This document shows positions 9,592-19,108 of a stretch of DNA of 64,000 nt, piece after piece. The notes beneath the pieces were generated by a model that saw only the letters and a program-made list of their open reading frames with translations, did no database searches and was not told the origin of the DNA. Numbering within the stretch: the stretch's first letter is position 1; every line of letters begins with the position of its first letter. This DNA is from Chloroflexota bacterium (lineage in GTDB: Bacteria; Chloroflexota; Anaerolineae; Anaerolineales; Villigracilaceae): contig JAKOVF010000178.1 of NCBI GenBank assembly GCA_029782225.1, positions 24,557 through 88,556 of the forward strand. The letters are read 5' to 3'. Position numbers and translations under genes: made by a program.

Positions 9592-12111
9592 ATGAAGAAC
9601 TCATCACGCCAACGCCCTCAGCCTCTTGCATGGCTCCGTTCGCGGCCTTTCAGCCTGCGCAGCAAGCTGATTGTGGGCAATATGCTGATTACATTCATAG
9701 CCATTATGGCGATGGGTTACTATGTGTATTACCGCACACAGGAAACCAACCGATATCTAACAACACAACTTGATCAAGCCGTTCGTCAGAAAGCAGAGGA
9801 GAAACTTTCAACTGTAGTCAACGAGCGAGCCACACAATTGGATACTTTCTTCTCTGACAAGGATCGAGACCTCAACTTCATCGGTTCCACAATACACAAC
9901 TTGCTCTCAAGGGAGTATCTCCTGGATAGTGGCACCTACTGGGATGCCAAGACATCATTGAACCGCATCTCTGCCGGAAGCTGGGATAATGCCAACACCG
10001 ATACGGCGTCTGTCTTCGTGCCAGGAAATGTGGAGCTTACTCCATCGCTGGTATCAGAGCTGAATACAGTCATCCAGACCGACGCGACAATTCCGCATTT
10101 ACTGGAAGTGAATCCTGAGATCATTGCAATCTACTTTGGCGGTACCTTAAAGGAAACTGTTTATTATCCCAATATTGATCTTGCAAATGTGGTTCCCTCA
10201 GACTTCGATGTGACTTCACGTCCCTGGTTTACTGCTGCCGCCCCAAAAGAGGATCCCTCACGCGCCGTGGTCTGGTCAGCCCCCTATCAAGATGCTGCGC
10301 TGCATGGGCTTGTAATCACGGCGAGTATCCCCGTTTATGATGGTCGGGGAGTGTTCCGCGGCGTGGCTGCCATGGATATTCAGCTGAATACCATCACTGA
10401 CATCGTGTCAAACATAACCATTGGAAGCACCGGTTATGCGTTCCTCGTTGACACCGATGACCGGCTGATTGCCTTCCCTGCGGCTGGCTATAACGATTTT
10501 CAGACCACTCCCGAAGCACTGCCCCTCGGCGAAATTGTGGACCAACAAAAACTCCCAGGGCTCTCCCATGAGTTTTTTGATCTCATTACAAAATCGTCTT
10601 CAGGGCAGAGCGGTCTCACGACTCTGACAATCGGCGGCGTGGAACGCTTCGTTGCATATAGACCCATTGGCGGAGTCGGTTACGGGCTGGTCCTGATCGT
10701 ACCTTCTCAGGAAATGCTGACAGAAAGCATCGCTACCAGGCAACAGATCGCCCAGGAAACCCAAAGAACTATCTTTATCAGCCTGCTGCTGGTTTCCCTG
10801 TTACTAATCGGAGCCTCCGTGGCTTCAATTGGATTGGCTAACGCATTGACAGCACCTCTCCGCGGACTTACCGAGACGGCGACGAAAGTGACGGCTGGTG
10901 ATCTGGAGGCTCAAGCCGATGTCCACACTCACGACGAAATCGGAACGCTGGCAAGAACGCTCAACACAATGACGTCAAGCCTGCGAAGCTCGATTCAATC
11001 ACTTGAACAGCGGGTGGCCGAGCGCACTGCCGACTTGGAGACTGCACGCCTTATCAGTGAAAAACGCGTTCAGGATCTGGAAACCATCGCTGAAATCTCC
11101 AGTGTCGTGACAACAGAGCAAAAAATTGAAACCTTGCTCCCACTCATTACCCGCCTCGTCAGCCAGCGCTTCGACTTCTATCACGTTGGCATTTTCCTGC
11201 TTGATGTGACAAGGCAGTATGCTGTGCTTCACGCTGCGAATAGTGAAGGTGGGCAAAGGATGCTGGCGCGCAGGCACAAGTTGGAGGTTGCCTCGACAAG
11301 CATCGTGGGTTATGTTGCCAATTCTGGCCAGGCCCGCATCGCTCTGGACGTTGGAACGGATGCGGTCTTCTTCGACAATCCCGATCTCCCGAATACGCGC
11401 TCCGAGATGGCCTTGCCGCTCATCAGCCGTGGTCTCACGATCGGCGCTTTGGATGTTCAAAGTGACAAGCCCGGCGCATTCACACAAATGGATGCCCAGA
11501 CCCTTGGTATTCTCGCAGACCAGATTGCAACTGCCATCGAAAATGCCCGCCTCTTTGAACAGGCGCAACAGGCTCTCAATGAATCGCAGGCTCTCTACAG
11601 TAACGTTGCGCAAGAAAGCTGGAGGGCCTTTGCAGAAGAGGAATCCGTACTTGGCTATCGTCAGACCCTGGCAGGCGGAAACCGGTTGAGCGCGCCTATT
11701 GAAACTGACGAAATCCGTGATGCAATGAATCGTGGAAGTGTTCTTGTTTTACAGCCTGATGAAAAGAGAGACGGGCCAGAGATCATCGTCCCCGTCAAAC
11801 TGCGGGGACAGGTCATTGGCACAATTCGGGCAAAATCACCGGTCCGGGATCGGCCGTGGTCACAGGATGAGATCAGCCTCGCCCAGGCCGTTGCTGACCG
11901 TCTCTCCCTTGCTCTGGAAAATGCACGCCTGATCCAGGATTCACAGCGACAGGCGCTCAAGGAACAGACGATCAGTGAGGTGACGGCCAAGATCGGCTCC
12001 TCGATTGATATGCGAAACGTTCTACAGACGGCAGTGGAAGAACTGGGTCGAACCATCCCAGGTTCGGAAGTGATCATCCGCTTCGATTCTCGAAACGGCA
12101 AGGACAAGTGA
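9592..12111 (+). CDS. dCache-HAMP-GAF-GAF sensor protein 7
   Basis: 839 residues, the largest of the eight sensors. A first transmembrane helix (about 25-47) is followed by an extracytoplasmic double-Cache domain (about 60-385), a second helix (about 392-420), HAMP (about 420-475), coiled coil with VAERTADL, full GAF (about 500-655, FYHVGIFLLD, NPDLPNTRSEMALPL) and degenerate GAF (about 700-785). The membrane-distal Cache carries RPW, then YQD 20 residues later, then D in GVAAMDIQL. These match the R-x-W, Y-x-D and D positions of the amino-acid-binding dCache motif, with F where the first Tyr usually stands. The C-terminal GAF stub is present and there is no output domain. Confidence 0.88.
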   Translation: MKNSSRQRPQPLAWLRSRPFSLRSKLIVGNMLITFIAIMAMGYYVYYRTQETNRYLTTQLDQAVRQKAEEKLSTVVNERATQLDTFFSDKDRDLNFIGSTIHNLLSREYLLDSGTYWDAKTSLNRISAGSWDNANTDTASVFVPGNVELTPSLVSELNTVIQTDATIPHLLEVNPEIIAIYFGGTLKETVYYPNIDLANVVPSDFDVTSRPWFTAAAPKEDPSRAVVWSAPYQDAALHGLVITASIPVYDGRGVFRGVAAMDIQLNTITDIVSNITIGSTGYAFLVDTDDRLIAFPAAGYNDFQTTPEALPLGEIVDQQKLPGLSHEFFDLITKSSSGQSGLTTLTIGGVERFVAYRPIGGVGYGLVLIVPSQEMLTESIATRQQIAQETQRTIFISLLLVSLLLIGASVASIGLANALTAPLRGLTETATKVTAGDLEAQADVHTHDEIGTLARTLNTMTSSLRSSIQSLEQRVAERTADLETARLISEKRVQDLETIAEISSVVTTEQKIETLLPLITRLVSQRFDFYHVGIFLLDVTRQYAVLHAANSEGGQRMLARRHKLEVASTSIVGYVANSGQARIALDVGTDAVFFDNPDLPNTRSEMALPLISRGLTIGALDVQSDKPGAFTQMDAQTLGILADQIATAIENARLFEQAQQALNESQALYSNVAQESWRAFAEEESVLGYRQTLAGGNRLSAPIETDEIRDAMNRGSVLVLQPDEKRDGPEIIVPVKLRGQVIGTIRAKSPVRDRPWSQDEISLAQAVADRLSLALENARLIQDSQRQALKEQTISEVTAKIGSSIDMRNVLQTAVEELGRTIPGSEVIIRFDSRNGKDK

Positions 12112-12119
12112 GAGGAAAA

Positions 12120-13829
12120 ATGCAAAACAGGTTCCTGGAGCTTCTCACAAGATCAGACATGGACGAAGCTGAGAAAGCGGCGGCCATCACGACTCTTCGT
12201 ACGCTCGTCCTGATCAGCGTCCTTGGGAGTGCGGCGGCGCTAATCAGCGCCCTGCTGGGTGCTTTTGTACTTGATCTGAGACTGCCGATTGCCGCTATTT
12301 TCATCATCGCGCTGACCTGCTATCTCCTGCTCTTTAAAGGCTGGCTGCTTCCCAGTCAGATATTCCTGCCGTCCGCCTTGCTGTTAGGCATCACCTACAT
12401 TGCCGCTACCACATATGGTCTGCATGATGAAAGCATCATCGCATATGCCTTTGTGGTAGTCCTGGCACAATTGACACTGGGCCAGAGAGCGGCGTTCATC
12501 TTCACTGGTCTGGTTATCGTCTCGGTCTTCGGAATCGGGCTTGCGGAGATCAATGGGCTGATTGTCTCGCCCACGAGCAAGCTCACTTCCGTAGGGAGTC
12601 CCATCATCATATCGATTATGGTCCTGGCAACTGCCTTTGCACAGCGAACTCTCGCCAACCTGCTTAATCAAAGCGCACGCCGCGCGCGGGAGAATGAACA
12701 GAAACAGAAGGACATCAATACCCAGCTCCAGGCACTCCAAAACGATCTGGAAAGACGCGTTGTCGAGCGCACCCTTGAATTTGAAGAGGCCAATCAACGC
12801 AGTGAGCGCCGCGCCAGCCAATTCAGGGCCATTACCGAGGTGTCGCGTGAAATCGCATTGACTCAGAACCTGGAGGAGCTCCTACCGAAAATCACGGACG
12901 TGGTGAGTCGACTGTTTAGCTTCTACCATACCGGTATCTTCCTGAGTGATGTCAACGACCAGTATGCCGTGCTACGGGCTGCAAACAGCGAGGGCGGAAA
13001 GAGAATGCTCAAGCGCGGGCATAAACTAAGAATTGGTGAGCAAGGCATTGTGGGTTATGTAACCAGCACTGGCCAGCCGCGCATCTCACTGGATGTTGGT
13101 GCGGACGCGGTCTACTTCAATAACCCCGACCTGCCGAAGACTCGGTCAGAATGCGCCCTGCCCCTGAAGATCACAGGCAGGATCGTGGGAGCGCTGGATG
13201 TTCAAAGCACAGAAGCGAATGCTTTTTCGGCTGATGATATCGAAGTACTCAGTATTCTGGCAGATCAGATAAGCCTCGTAATCCAAAATGCTCGCTTATT
13301 TGAGCAGACACAGAAATCATTGAACGAGGCAGAGGCTGTCCATCGCCAGTATCTACGCGAGACCTGGTCGCGTTTGCCGCAGGAACAGAAGCTCCTCGGT
13401 TTCCGCTATGATGCAGGCGGGGCTGTTCCCCTCGACGAGGGTACAGCCCACACGAAGAATGCAAGTCAGATTTCTAACCTCAGCAGCCAGAAGCGCGATG
13501 TTTCCGTACCGGTAATCTTGCGCGGTGAAAAGATCGGCGAGCTATCTGTTCAAGTCCCTAAAGGTACACGGATTAAGGCCGACCAGATGGATCTGATCAA
13601 GGCAGTGGCGGAGCGCGTTGCGCTTTCCATCGAAAATGCCCGGCTGTTCGAAGAGACAACCAAACGTGCGGAACGTGAGCGGCTGGTATCGAATATCACG
13701 ACCAAGATACGCGGTACGAACGATCCACAGGATATGCTTCGAACAGCCATGGAAGAGTTACAGAAAGCTCTGGGCGCAACACGAGTGGAGATCATCCCAC
13801 ATAAATCATCCCTGGATTCTGATAAGTAG
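12120..13829 (+). CDS. Membrane GAF-domain sensor protein 8
   Basis: About 569 residues from the ATG at 12120, which follows AGAGGA; an upstream GTG at 12108 overlaps the previous stop and is the alternative start. About six hydrophobic helices (residues 30-170) precede a coiled coil with VVERTLEFEEANQ, a full GAF (about 240-395, FYHTGIFLSD, NPDLPKTRSECALPL, IVGALDVQS), a degenerate GAF (about 465-525, LRGEKIGELSV, ALSIENARLF) and the usual truncated GAF tail. It is the last sensor before the ParA-like gene and lies 19 nt upstream of it. Confidence 0.86.
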   Translation: MQNRFLELLTRSDMDEAEKAAAITTLRTLVLISVLGSAAALISALLGAFVLDLRLPIAAIFIIALTCYLLLFKGWLLPSQIFLPSALLLGITYIAATTYGLHDESIIAYAFVVVLAQLTLGQRAAFIFTGLVIVSVFGIGLAEINGLIVSPTSKLTSVGSPIIISIMVLATAFAQRTLANLLNQSARRARENEQKQKDINTQLQALQNDLERRVVERTLEFEEANQRSERRASQFRAITEVSREIALTQNLEELLPKITDVVSRLFSFYHTGIFLSDVNDQYAVLRAANSEGGKRMLKRGHKLRIGEQGIVGYVTSTGQPRISLDVGADAVYFNNPDLPKTRSECALPLKITGRIVGALDVQSTEANAFSADDIEVLSILADQISLVIQNARLFEQTQKSLNEAEAVHRQYLRETWSRLPQEQKLLGFRYDAGGAVPLDEGTAHTKNASQISNLSSQKRDVSVPVILRGEKIGELSVQVPKGTRIKADQMDLIKAVAERVALSIENARLFEETTKRAERERLVSNITTKIRGTNDPQDMLRTAMEELQKALGATRVEIIPHKSSLDSDK

Positions 13830-13848
13830 TGGATAGGCGAGGATACCC

Positions 13849-14640
13849 ATGACACATATTATTGCTGTATCAAATGAAAAAGGTGGGGTCGCAAAAACCA
13901 CCACTACGCTCTCGCTGGGCGCAGCCCTCAGTGAAATCGGCCAACGTGTCCTCTTGATTGACCTGGACGCGCAGGCCAACCTGACCCTGGCGTTGGGCCT
14001 GGAACCGGGTGAAAGCGACCACACTTCGAGCAACGTTCTGATCGAAGCTGCGCCCTTGATGAGCGCGCGCCGCTCGACTGACAATGAGCGTCTCGACCTG
14101 ATCCCCTCCAATTCCCGTATTGAGACAGCCGAGCAGTTTCTCCCAGTGCGAACCGGTTATACAACGACGCTCCGTCGATCAATTCAGGCAGCTGGGATCG
14201 CCAACCAATACGATTACATCCTCATGGATTGTCCGCCTGCGCTGGGTGCAATTACGCTGAATGCACTGAGTGCGGCTAATCTGCTCCTCATCCCCACCCA
14301 AGCAGAATATTTTTCGGCCTATGCCTTGCGCAATATGATGGGACTCATCCGCCGCGTCCGTGACGAAAACAACCCGGACCTGGCGTACCGTATCCTCGTA
14401 ACGATGTTCGACCGCCGCAACCGGACCCACCGCAATATCCACGACCAATTGAGGTCAACATTCTCTGACGGCGTTTTCAATACTGTCATAGAGATAGACA
14501 CAAAACTTCGCGAAAGCCCGATAGCCGGGCTTCCGATTACCAGGTACAAACCCGGCACGCGCGGCGCCCTTCAATATCGCGTCCTTGCCCAGGAGTTAAT
14601 GGAATATGCCAAAGAAACAGAAGATAGACAAGCGGCTTAA
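13849..14640 (+). CDS. ParA/Soj-family ATPase
   Basis: 263 residues, a complete ParA-type deviant Walker ATPase. The deviant Walker A motif is KGGVAKTTTT with signature lysine K11 and P-loop lysine K16; Walker A' is LIDLDAQANL, and the switch motif is YILMDCPPAL. ParA dimers bind DNA or a partner non-specifically and move cargo such as plasmids, chromosome origins, chemoreceptor arrays or carboxysomes. No ordinary parB or parS is visible next to it. The next gene overlaps it by 35 nt and begins with a basic segment reminiscent of ParB N-termini. Its place inside a sensor operon suggests cargo positioning rather than chromosome partition; that is inference. Confidence 0.93.
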   Translation: MTHIIAVSNEKGGVAKTTTTLSLGAALSEIGQRVLLIDLDAQANLTLALGLEPGESDHTSSNVLIEAAPLMSARRSTDNERLDLIPSNSRIETAEQFLPVRTGYTTTLRRSIQAAGIANQYDYILMDCPPALGAITLNALSAANLLLIPTQAEYFSAYALRNMMGLIRRVRDENNPDLAYRILVTMFDRRNRTHRNIHDQLRSTFSDGVFNTVIEIDTKLRESPIAGLPITRYKPGTRGALQYRVLAQELMEYAKETEDRQAA

Positions 14641-17600
14641 TCAACTCTTCAAGGACATCCAGCCCGAAGAGGCTCCGTCGAAGCGGGTCCGGCCAAAGGT
14701 CGAGCAAGAGGCGCCGGCACCGATGACGGAGACTCCCGTTCCGCCGGTGGTCAGTCCCGAGCCACAGCGTGTTCCGGCTGAGTTGATTTCGACACCCAAA
14801 ACGATTAGGCGTCAGGCTTCTGCAGCACCTGTGGTCCAGGTCTCAACAGCCGACGCAAGTCAGGGCGCGTCCCGCCTTGCTCTGAGCTTCCAGGCCGGAC
14901 AGCAGGATTGGGCAACTTTGCAGGTTGTGGATGAGACAACGGCGCGTGCCTGGAGCGAAGATGAGCAACTCCTGGTCAAACAGGTCGCCGACCAGCTTTC
15001 CCTGGCGTTGGAAAATGCGCGGTTGTTTCAGGAGACGCAGGAACGCGCCGTCGAGCTTTCGAAACGGGCAGCCCAACTAAAAGCGGTGGCTGATATCAGC
15101 GCGGCGATTTCCGTCATTTTGAATCTGGATGAGGTGCTCCAAACTTCAGTTGATCTAATCCGCCAGCGCTTTGGTCTTTACCATTGCCATATCTTCATGC
15201 CAACGGAGGATGGAAAAACGTTGAGCGTCCAGGCCTGCGGATGGGAAACAGATGAGCAACGCGCAGGCATCCACGGGGCGAGAGTCATCGAGATAAGTCA
15301 GGATGTTTCAATCGTGGCGCGCGCGGCGCGCACGCGCCGCGCAGTGATCGTCAACGATGTGGAACGCGCCGCGGATTGGCTTCCAAATCCTTATCTGCCC
15401 CGAGTGAAATCTGAAATGGCTATTCCAGTGGTCACTGGCGACAGGCTGCTGGGTGTTTTGAATGTCCATTCCGATCAACTCAATTTCTTCACCGAAGAAG
15501 ATATTTCCATCCAGACGACTCTGGCGACTCAAATCGCCAGCGCTATCGAGAATGCCCGCCTGTTCCAGGAGACACAGCAGCTCAACCAGGCAATCCAATC
15601 CAGTAACGATGCGATTGTGACGACCGATCTCAACGGCGTCATCCGACAGGTCAATCGAGCCTTCACGGTCATTACAGGCTACCAGCCGGAAGAAGCGATA
15701 GCCAAGACTCCACGCATCCTGAAAAGCGGCTTGCAGTCAGCCGAGTTCTACCAGCAGATGTGGGCAACCATCACCAGCGGGGAAATCTGGCACAGTGAAT
15801 TGGTGAACAAACGGAAGGATGGCACCCTCTATACAGTGGACCAGACCATTCTGCCCGTGCGCGACCGGGAAGGCAAGCTGCTCGGTTTCCTCTCAACAGA
15901 ACGTGACATTACGGAAAGAAAGCTGGCCGATGAAGCGCTGCGACGAAGTGAGGCGGAATTATCCAATGCAACCAGAATTGCCCGCCTGGCAAACTGGGAA
16001 TACGACTTTGTCAATGACATATTCACCTTCAACGATCAGTTCTATGAGCTTTTACATACAACTGCTGAGCGTGAGGGCGGCTATACCATGTCTGCCGCCC
16101 AGTATGCCCAACGCTTCGTTTACCCCGACGATGCAGCGATGGTTGGCGCTGAAATCCAAAAGGCAGTTGAGACAAGCGATCCCAACTACAGTGCTCAGCT
16201 TGATCACCGCATCCTCTTTGCCGATGGGGGTATCGGGTACATTACGGTCCGTTTCCGTATCGAGAAGGATGCTCAGGGCCGCACGGTCCGATCGCTTGGG
16301 GCCAATCAGGACATCACGGAAAGCAAACGGGCGCAGGAAGCTCTTGCGCGCTCAGAAGCAGACCTGCGGGCGTTGTTCGCAGCAATGCAAGATGTCGTGC
16401 TGGTTGTGGACAAGGATGCCCGTTACCTCCGCATTGCACCGACCAATCCATCGCGCTTAGTTCGTCCGCCAGATGAGTTGCTCGGCCGATTAATGGAAGA
16501 ATTCATTGACGCGGAAACAACTGCTCGCTTTAAAGCCGCTATCAAAAGCACGCTGGAAACCGGTGAGACAACCCAGATTGAATATGAATTGCCGGTTGGG
16601 GATGAGAAATACTGGTTCCTGGCCAGCCTCTCAAAGTTGAACGAAGAGAACGTCTTCTGGGTCGCGCGTGACATCACAGAACGCAAAAAGGCAGAAGAAG
16701 ACCTCACCCGCTTCAAATTAGGCATTGAAAACTCCGGTGATGCGGTCTTTATGACCAACATTAAAGGCGAAATTATCTACGCCAATCCGGCTTTTGAGGC
16801 AGTTTATGGTCACAAGCCAGAGGATGTTATTGGTAAGACACCGCGAATTATTAAATCTGGACTTATTCCGCAAGAGCAATATGAAAACTTTTGGAGCACC
16901 CTGCTGTCCAAGCAAACCATTACGGGCGAGCTCATAAACAAGGCCAGGGATGGACACCTCGTTTCCATCGCAGGCACCAACAGTCCCATCCTGGATGAAA
17001 AGGGAAATATCCTGGGTTTCCTCGCCGTGCACCACGATATTTCGGGCCTGAAAAAAGTCGAGGAAGATCTTCAAAAACGGAATACATATCTTTCCGTCTC
17101 AGCAGAAATTGGACGCCTGGTCACATCCACATTGGATTTGAGCACGATCTTCTCGCGGACCGTGAGCCTGATCAAAGAACGATTCGGCTTCTACCACGCC
17201 GGTATTTTTATCGTGGAAGAGACAGGCTTCAACGCCGTCTTACGAGGGGCTACCGGGGACGCCGGCGCGGAGATGATGAAACGGACCCATACTCTTGCCG
17301 TGGGTTCAGAATCCATCGTTGGAAAAGTGACATCAGAGGGCACCCCCCTTATCGTCAACAACACAGATATACCATCAATTCACAGGAAGAACCCGCTGCT
17401 ACCGGATACCAAAGCCGAAGCAGCAATCCCCTTGAAAGTCGGCAACCGCATCATCGGCGCACTTGATATCCAATCGCTCCAGGTCGATGCGTTCAAGGAG
17501 GACGAGATCGGAGTGCTCCAAACCCTGGCCGACCAGGTGGCCGTGGCAATCGACAATGCTCGATCCTTTGAGCTTTCACAACAGGCTGTGATGGAGATGC

Positions 17601-19087
17601 GAGAGATCGACCGTCTCAAGAGCCAGTTCCTCGCCAATATGAGCCATGAGCTGCGGACACCATTGAACTCCATTATCGGTTTCTCGCGCGTGATCTTGAA
17701 AGGCATTGATGGTCCCGTGACCGAACTGCAGCAGCAGGACCTCACAGCCATCTATAATTCCGGGCAACATCTGCTGGGTTTGATCAACAACATCCTCGAT
17801 CTTTCCAAGATCCAGGCAGGAAAGATGGAATTGGCGTTCGACGATGTCAACATGGCAGATGTCACCAACAGCGTCCTTTCGACCATGAGCGGTCTGATCA
17901 AGGACAAGCCGATCACTTTGAGACGCAACATCCAGCCGAACTTGCCTACGGTCCGTGCCGATGCTATTCGCATCCGTCAGGTAATGATCAACCTGCTTTC
18001 AAATGCAGCCAAATTCACAGATGAAGGCGAGATCGTGGTCGATGTAGCAACTGAGCTGGGAGCCGGAAGTCGACCCGAAATCGTCGTCCGCGTGACCGAT
18101 TCCGGACCTGGAATTGCACAGGAAGACCTCAGCAAACTCTTCCAACCCTTCTCGCAGGTGGACGATTCGCCCACCCGTAAGACCGGGGGCACCGGTTTAG
18201 GTCTTTCCATCTGCCAGCAACTGATCCAGATGCACGGTGGACGGATTGGCGTAAACAGCACTGTTGGGAAGGGAAGTACGTTCTACTTCGCCCTGCCACT
18301 TTCGCGCAGAGACAAAGACACAGAAGCATCGGGATCAAATGGCAAAGTGATCCTGGCAATTGATGACGACCCACAGGTCATTGGTCTGTACGAACGGTAC
18401 CTGCAGCCGCAAGGATATCAGGTTATCTCGCTGACGGACCCCTCGCGCGCTGTGGAGCGCGTGCGCCAACTAAAGCCTTTTGCTGTCACCCTGGATATCA
18501 TGATGCCGGGCATCGACGGATGGCAAGTCCTCAGCAGCCTCAAGTCCGATGCAGAGACACGCGATATTCCGGTGATTGTATGCAGCATCATCGAAGATCA
18601 GGAAAAGGGTTTCAGCCTGGGCGCGTCGGATTACCTCGTGAAACCAATCCTTGAGGAAGACCTGGTGGGCGCCCTCGATCGGCTGAATGCAGATGGGTCC
18701 ATTCGTGAGGTACTCGTCATAGACGACAATCCCAATGACCTGCGCCTGATTGGAAAGATGCTGACGGATGATGGGCATTACAAACCCACCCTGGCCCAGG
18801 GCGGCCCTAGAGGCTGGGAAATCATTTCATCCAACACTCCACCAGACGCCGTGATCCTTGATCTCTTCATGCCGGAAATGGATGGGTTCCGTATTCTTGA
18901 GAATATGCGCGCTGATGCGAAGCTGCGCGATATCCCCGTCATCGTCATCAGCGGCATGGGACTGACTGTGGAACAACATCAGCAGCTGGAGGACTTCGGT
19001 CAACGCCTTCTGACAAAGGGAGCCTTCAACGAAAAGGAACTGTTCTCGACCATCCAGCGCTCGTTACAACGGGTGCCGAACAACTAG
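14606..19087 (+). CDS. Giant hybrid sensor histidine kinase (GAF-PAS4-GAF-HisKA-HATPase-REC2)
   Basis: 1493 residues. Order: basic N-terminus (KIDKRLNQLFKDI), Pro-rich linker, C-terminal half of a GAF domain (about 95-140, LSLALENARLF), full GAF (about 150-315), four PAS domains (about 325-825), GAF (about 835-995), HisKA with H1014 in MSHELRTPL, HATPase with NAAKF, DSGPGIA and GTGLGL boxes, and two receivers with phospho-acceptors D1297 (LDIMMP) and D1419 (LDLFMP). There is no transmembrane segment, so it is a soluble hub that could read the membrane GAF proteins upstream. It overlaps the ParA gene by 35 nt but has its own AGGAG 10 nt before the ATG. The only kinase in the operon. Confidence 0.93.
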   Translation: MPKKQKIDKRLNQLFKDIQPEEAPSKRVRPKVEQEAPAPMTETPVPPVVSPEPQRVPAELISTPKTIRRQASAAPVVQVSTADASQGASRLALSFQAGQQDWATLQVVDETTARAWSEDEQLLVKQVADQLSLALENARLFQETQERAVELSKRAAQLKAVADISAAISVILNLDEVLQTSVDLIRQRFGLYHCHIFMPTEDGKTLSVQACGWETDEQRAGIHGARVIEISQDVSIVARAARTRRAVIVNDVERAADWLPNPYLPRVKSEMAIPVVTGDRLLGVLNVHSDQLNFFTEEDISIQTTLATQIASAIENARLFQETQQLNQAIQSSNDAIVTTDLNGVIRQVNRAFTVITGYQPEEAIAKTPRILKSGLQSAEFYQQMWATITSGEIWHSELVNKRKDGTLYTVDQTILPVRDREGKLLGFLSTERDITERKLADEALRRSEAELSNATRIARLANWEYDFVNDIFTFNDQFYELLHTTAEREGGYTMSAAQYAQRFVYPDDAAMVGAEIQKAVETSDPNYSAQLDHRILFADGGIGYITVRFRIEKDAQGRTVRSLGANQDITESKRAQEALARSEADLRALFAAMQDVVLVVDKDARYLRIAPTNPSRLVRPPDELLGRLMEEFIDAETTARFKAAIKSTLETGETTQIEYELPVGDEKYWFLASLSKLNEENVFWVARDITERKKAEEDLTRFKLGIENSGDAVFMTNIKGEIIYANPAFEAVYGHKPEDVIGKTPRIIKSGLIPQEQYENFWSTLLSKQTITGELINKARDGHLVSIAGTNSPILDEKGNILGFLAVHHDISGLKKVEEDLQKRNTYLSVSAEIGRLVTSTLDLSTIFSRTVSLIKERFGFYHAGIFIVEETGFNAVLRGATGDAGAEMMKRTHTLAVGSESIVGKVTSEGTPLIVNNTDIPSIHRKNPLLPDTKAEAAIPLKVGNRIIGALDIQSLQVDAFKEDEIGVLQTLADQVAVAIDNARSFELSQQAVMEMREIDRLKSQFLANMSHELRTPLNSIIGFSRVILKGIDGPVTELQQQDLTAIYNSGQHLLGLINNILDLSKIQAGKMELAFDDVNMADVTNSVLSTMSGLIKDKPITLRRNIQPNLPTVRADAIRIRQVMINLLSNAAKFTDEGEIVVDVATELGAGSRPEIVVRVTDSGPGIAQEDLSKLFQPFSQVDDSPTRKTGGTGLGLSICQQLIQMHGGRIGVNSTVGKGSTFYFALPLSRRDKDTEASGSNGKVILAIDDDPQVIGLYERYLQPQGYQVISLTDPSRAVERVRQLKPFAVTLDIMMPGIDGWQVLSSLKSDAETRDIPVIVCSIIEDQEKGFSLGASDYLVKPILEEDLVGALDRLNADGSIREVLVIDDNPNDLRLIGKMLTDDGHYKPTLAQGGPRGWEIISSNTPPDAVILDLFMPEMDGFRILENMRADAKLRDIPVIVISGMGLTVEQHQQLEDFGQRLLTKGAFNEKELFSTIQRSLQRVPNN

Positions 19088-19108
19088 AAGTGAGGAGAAC
19101 CAATCACT

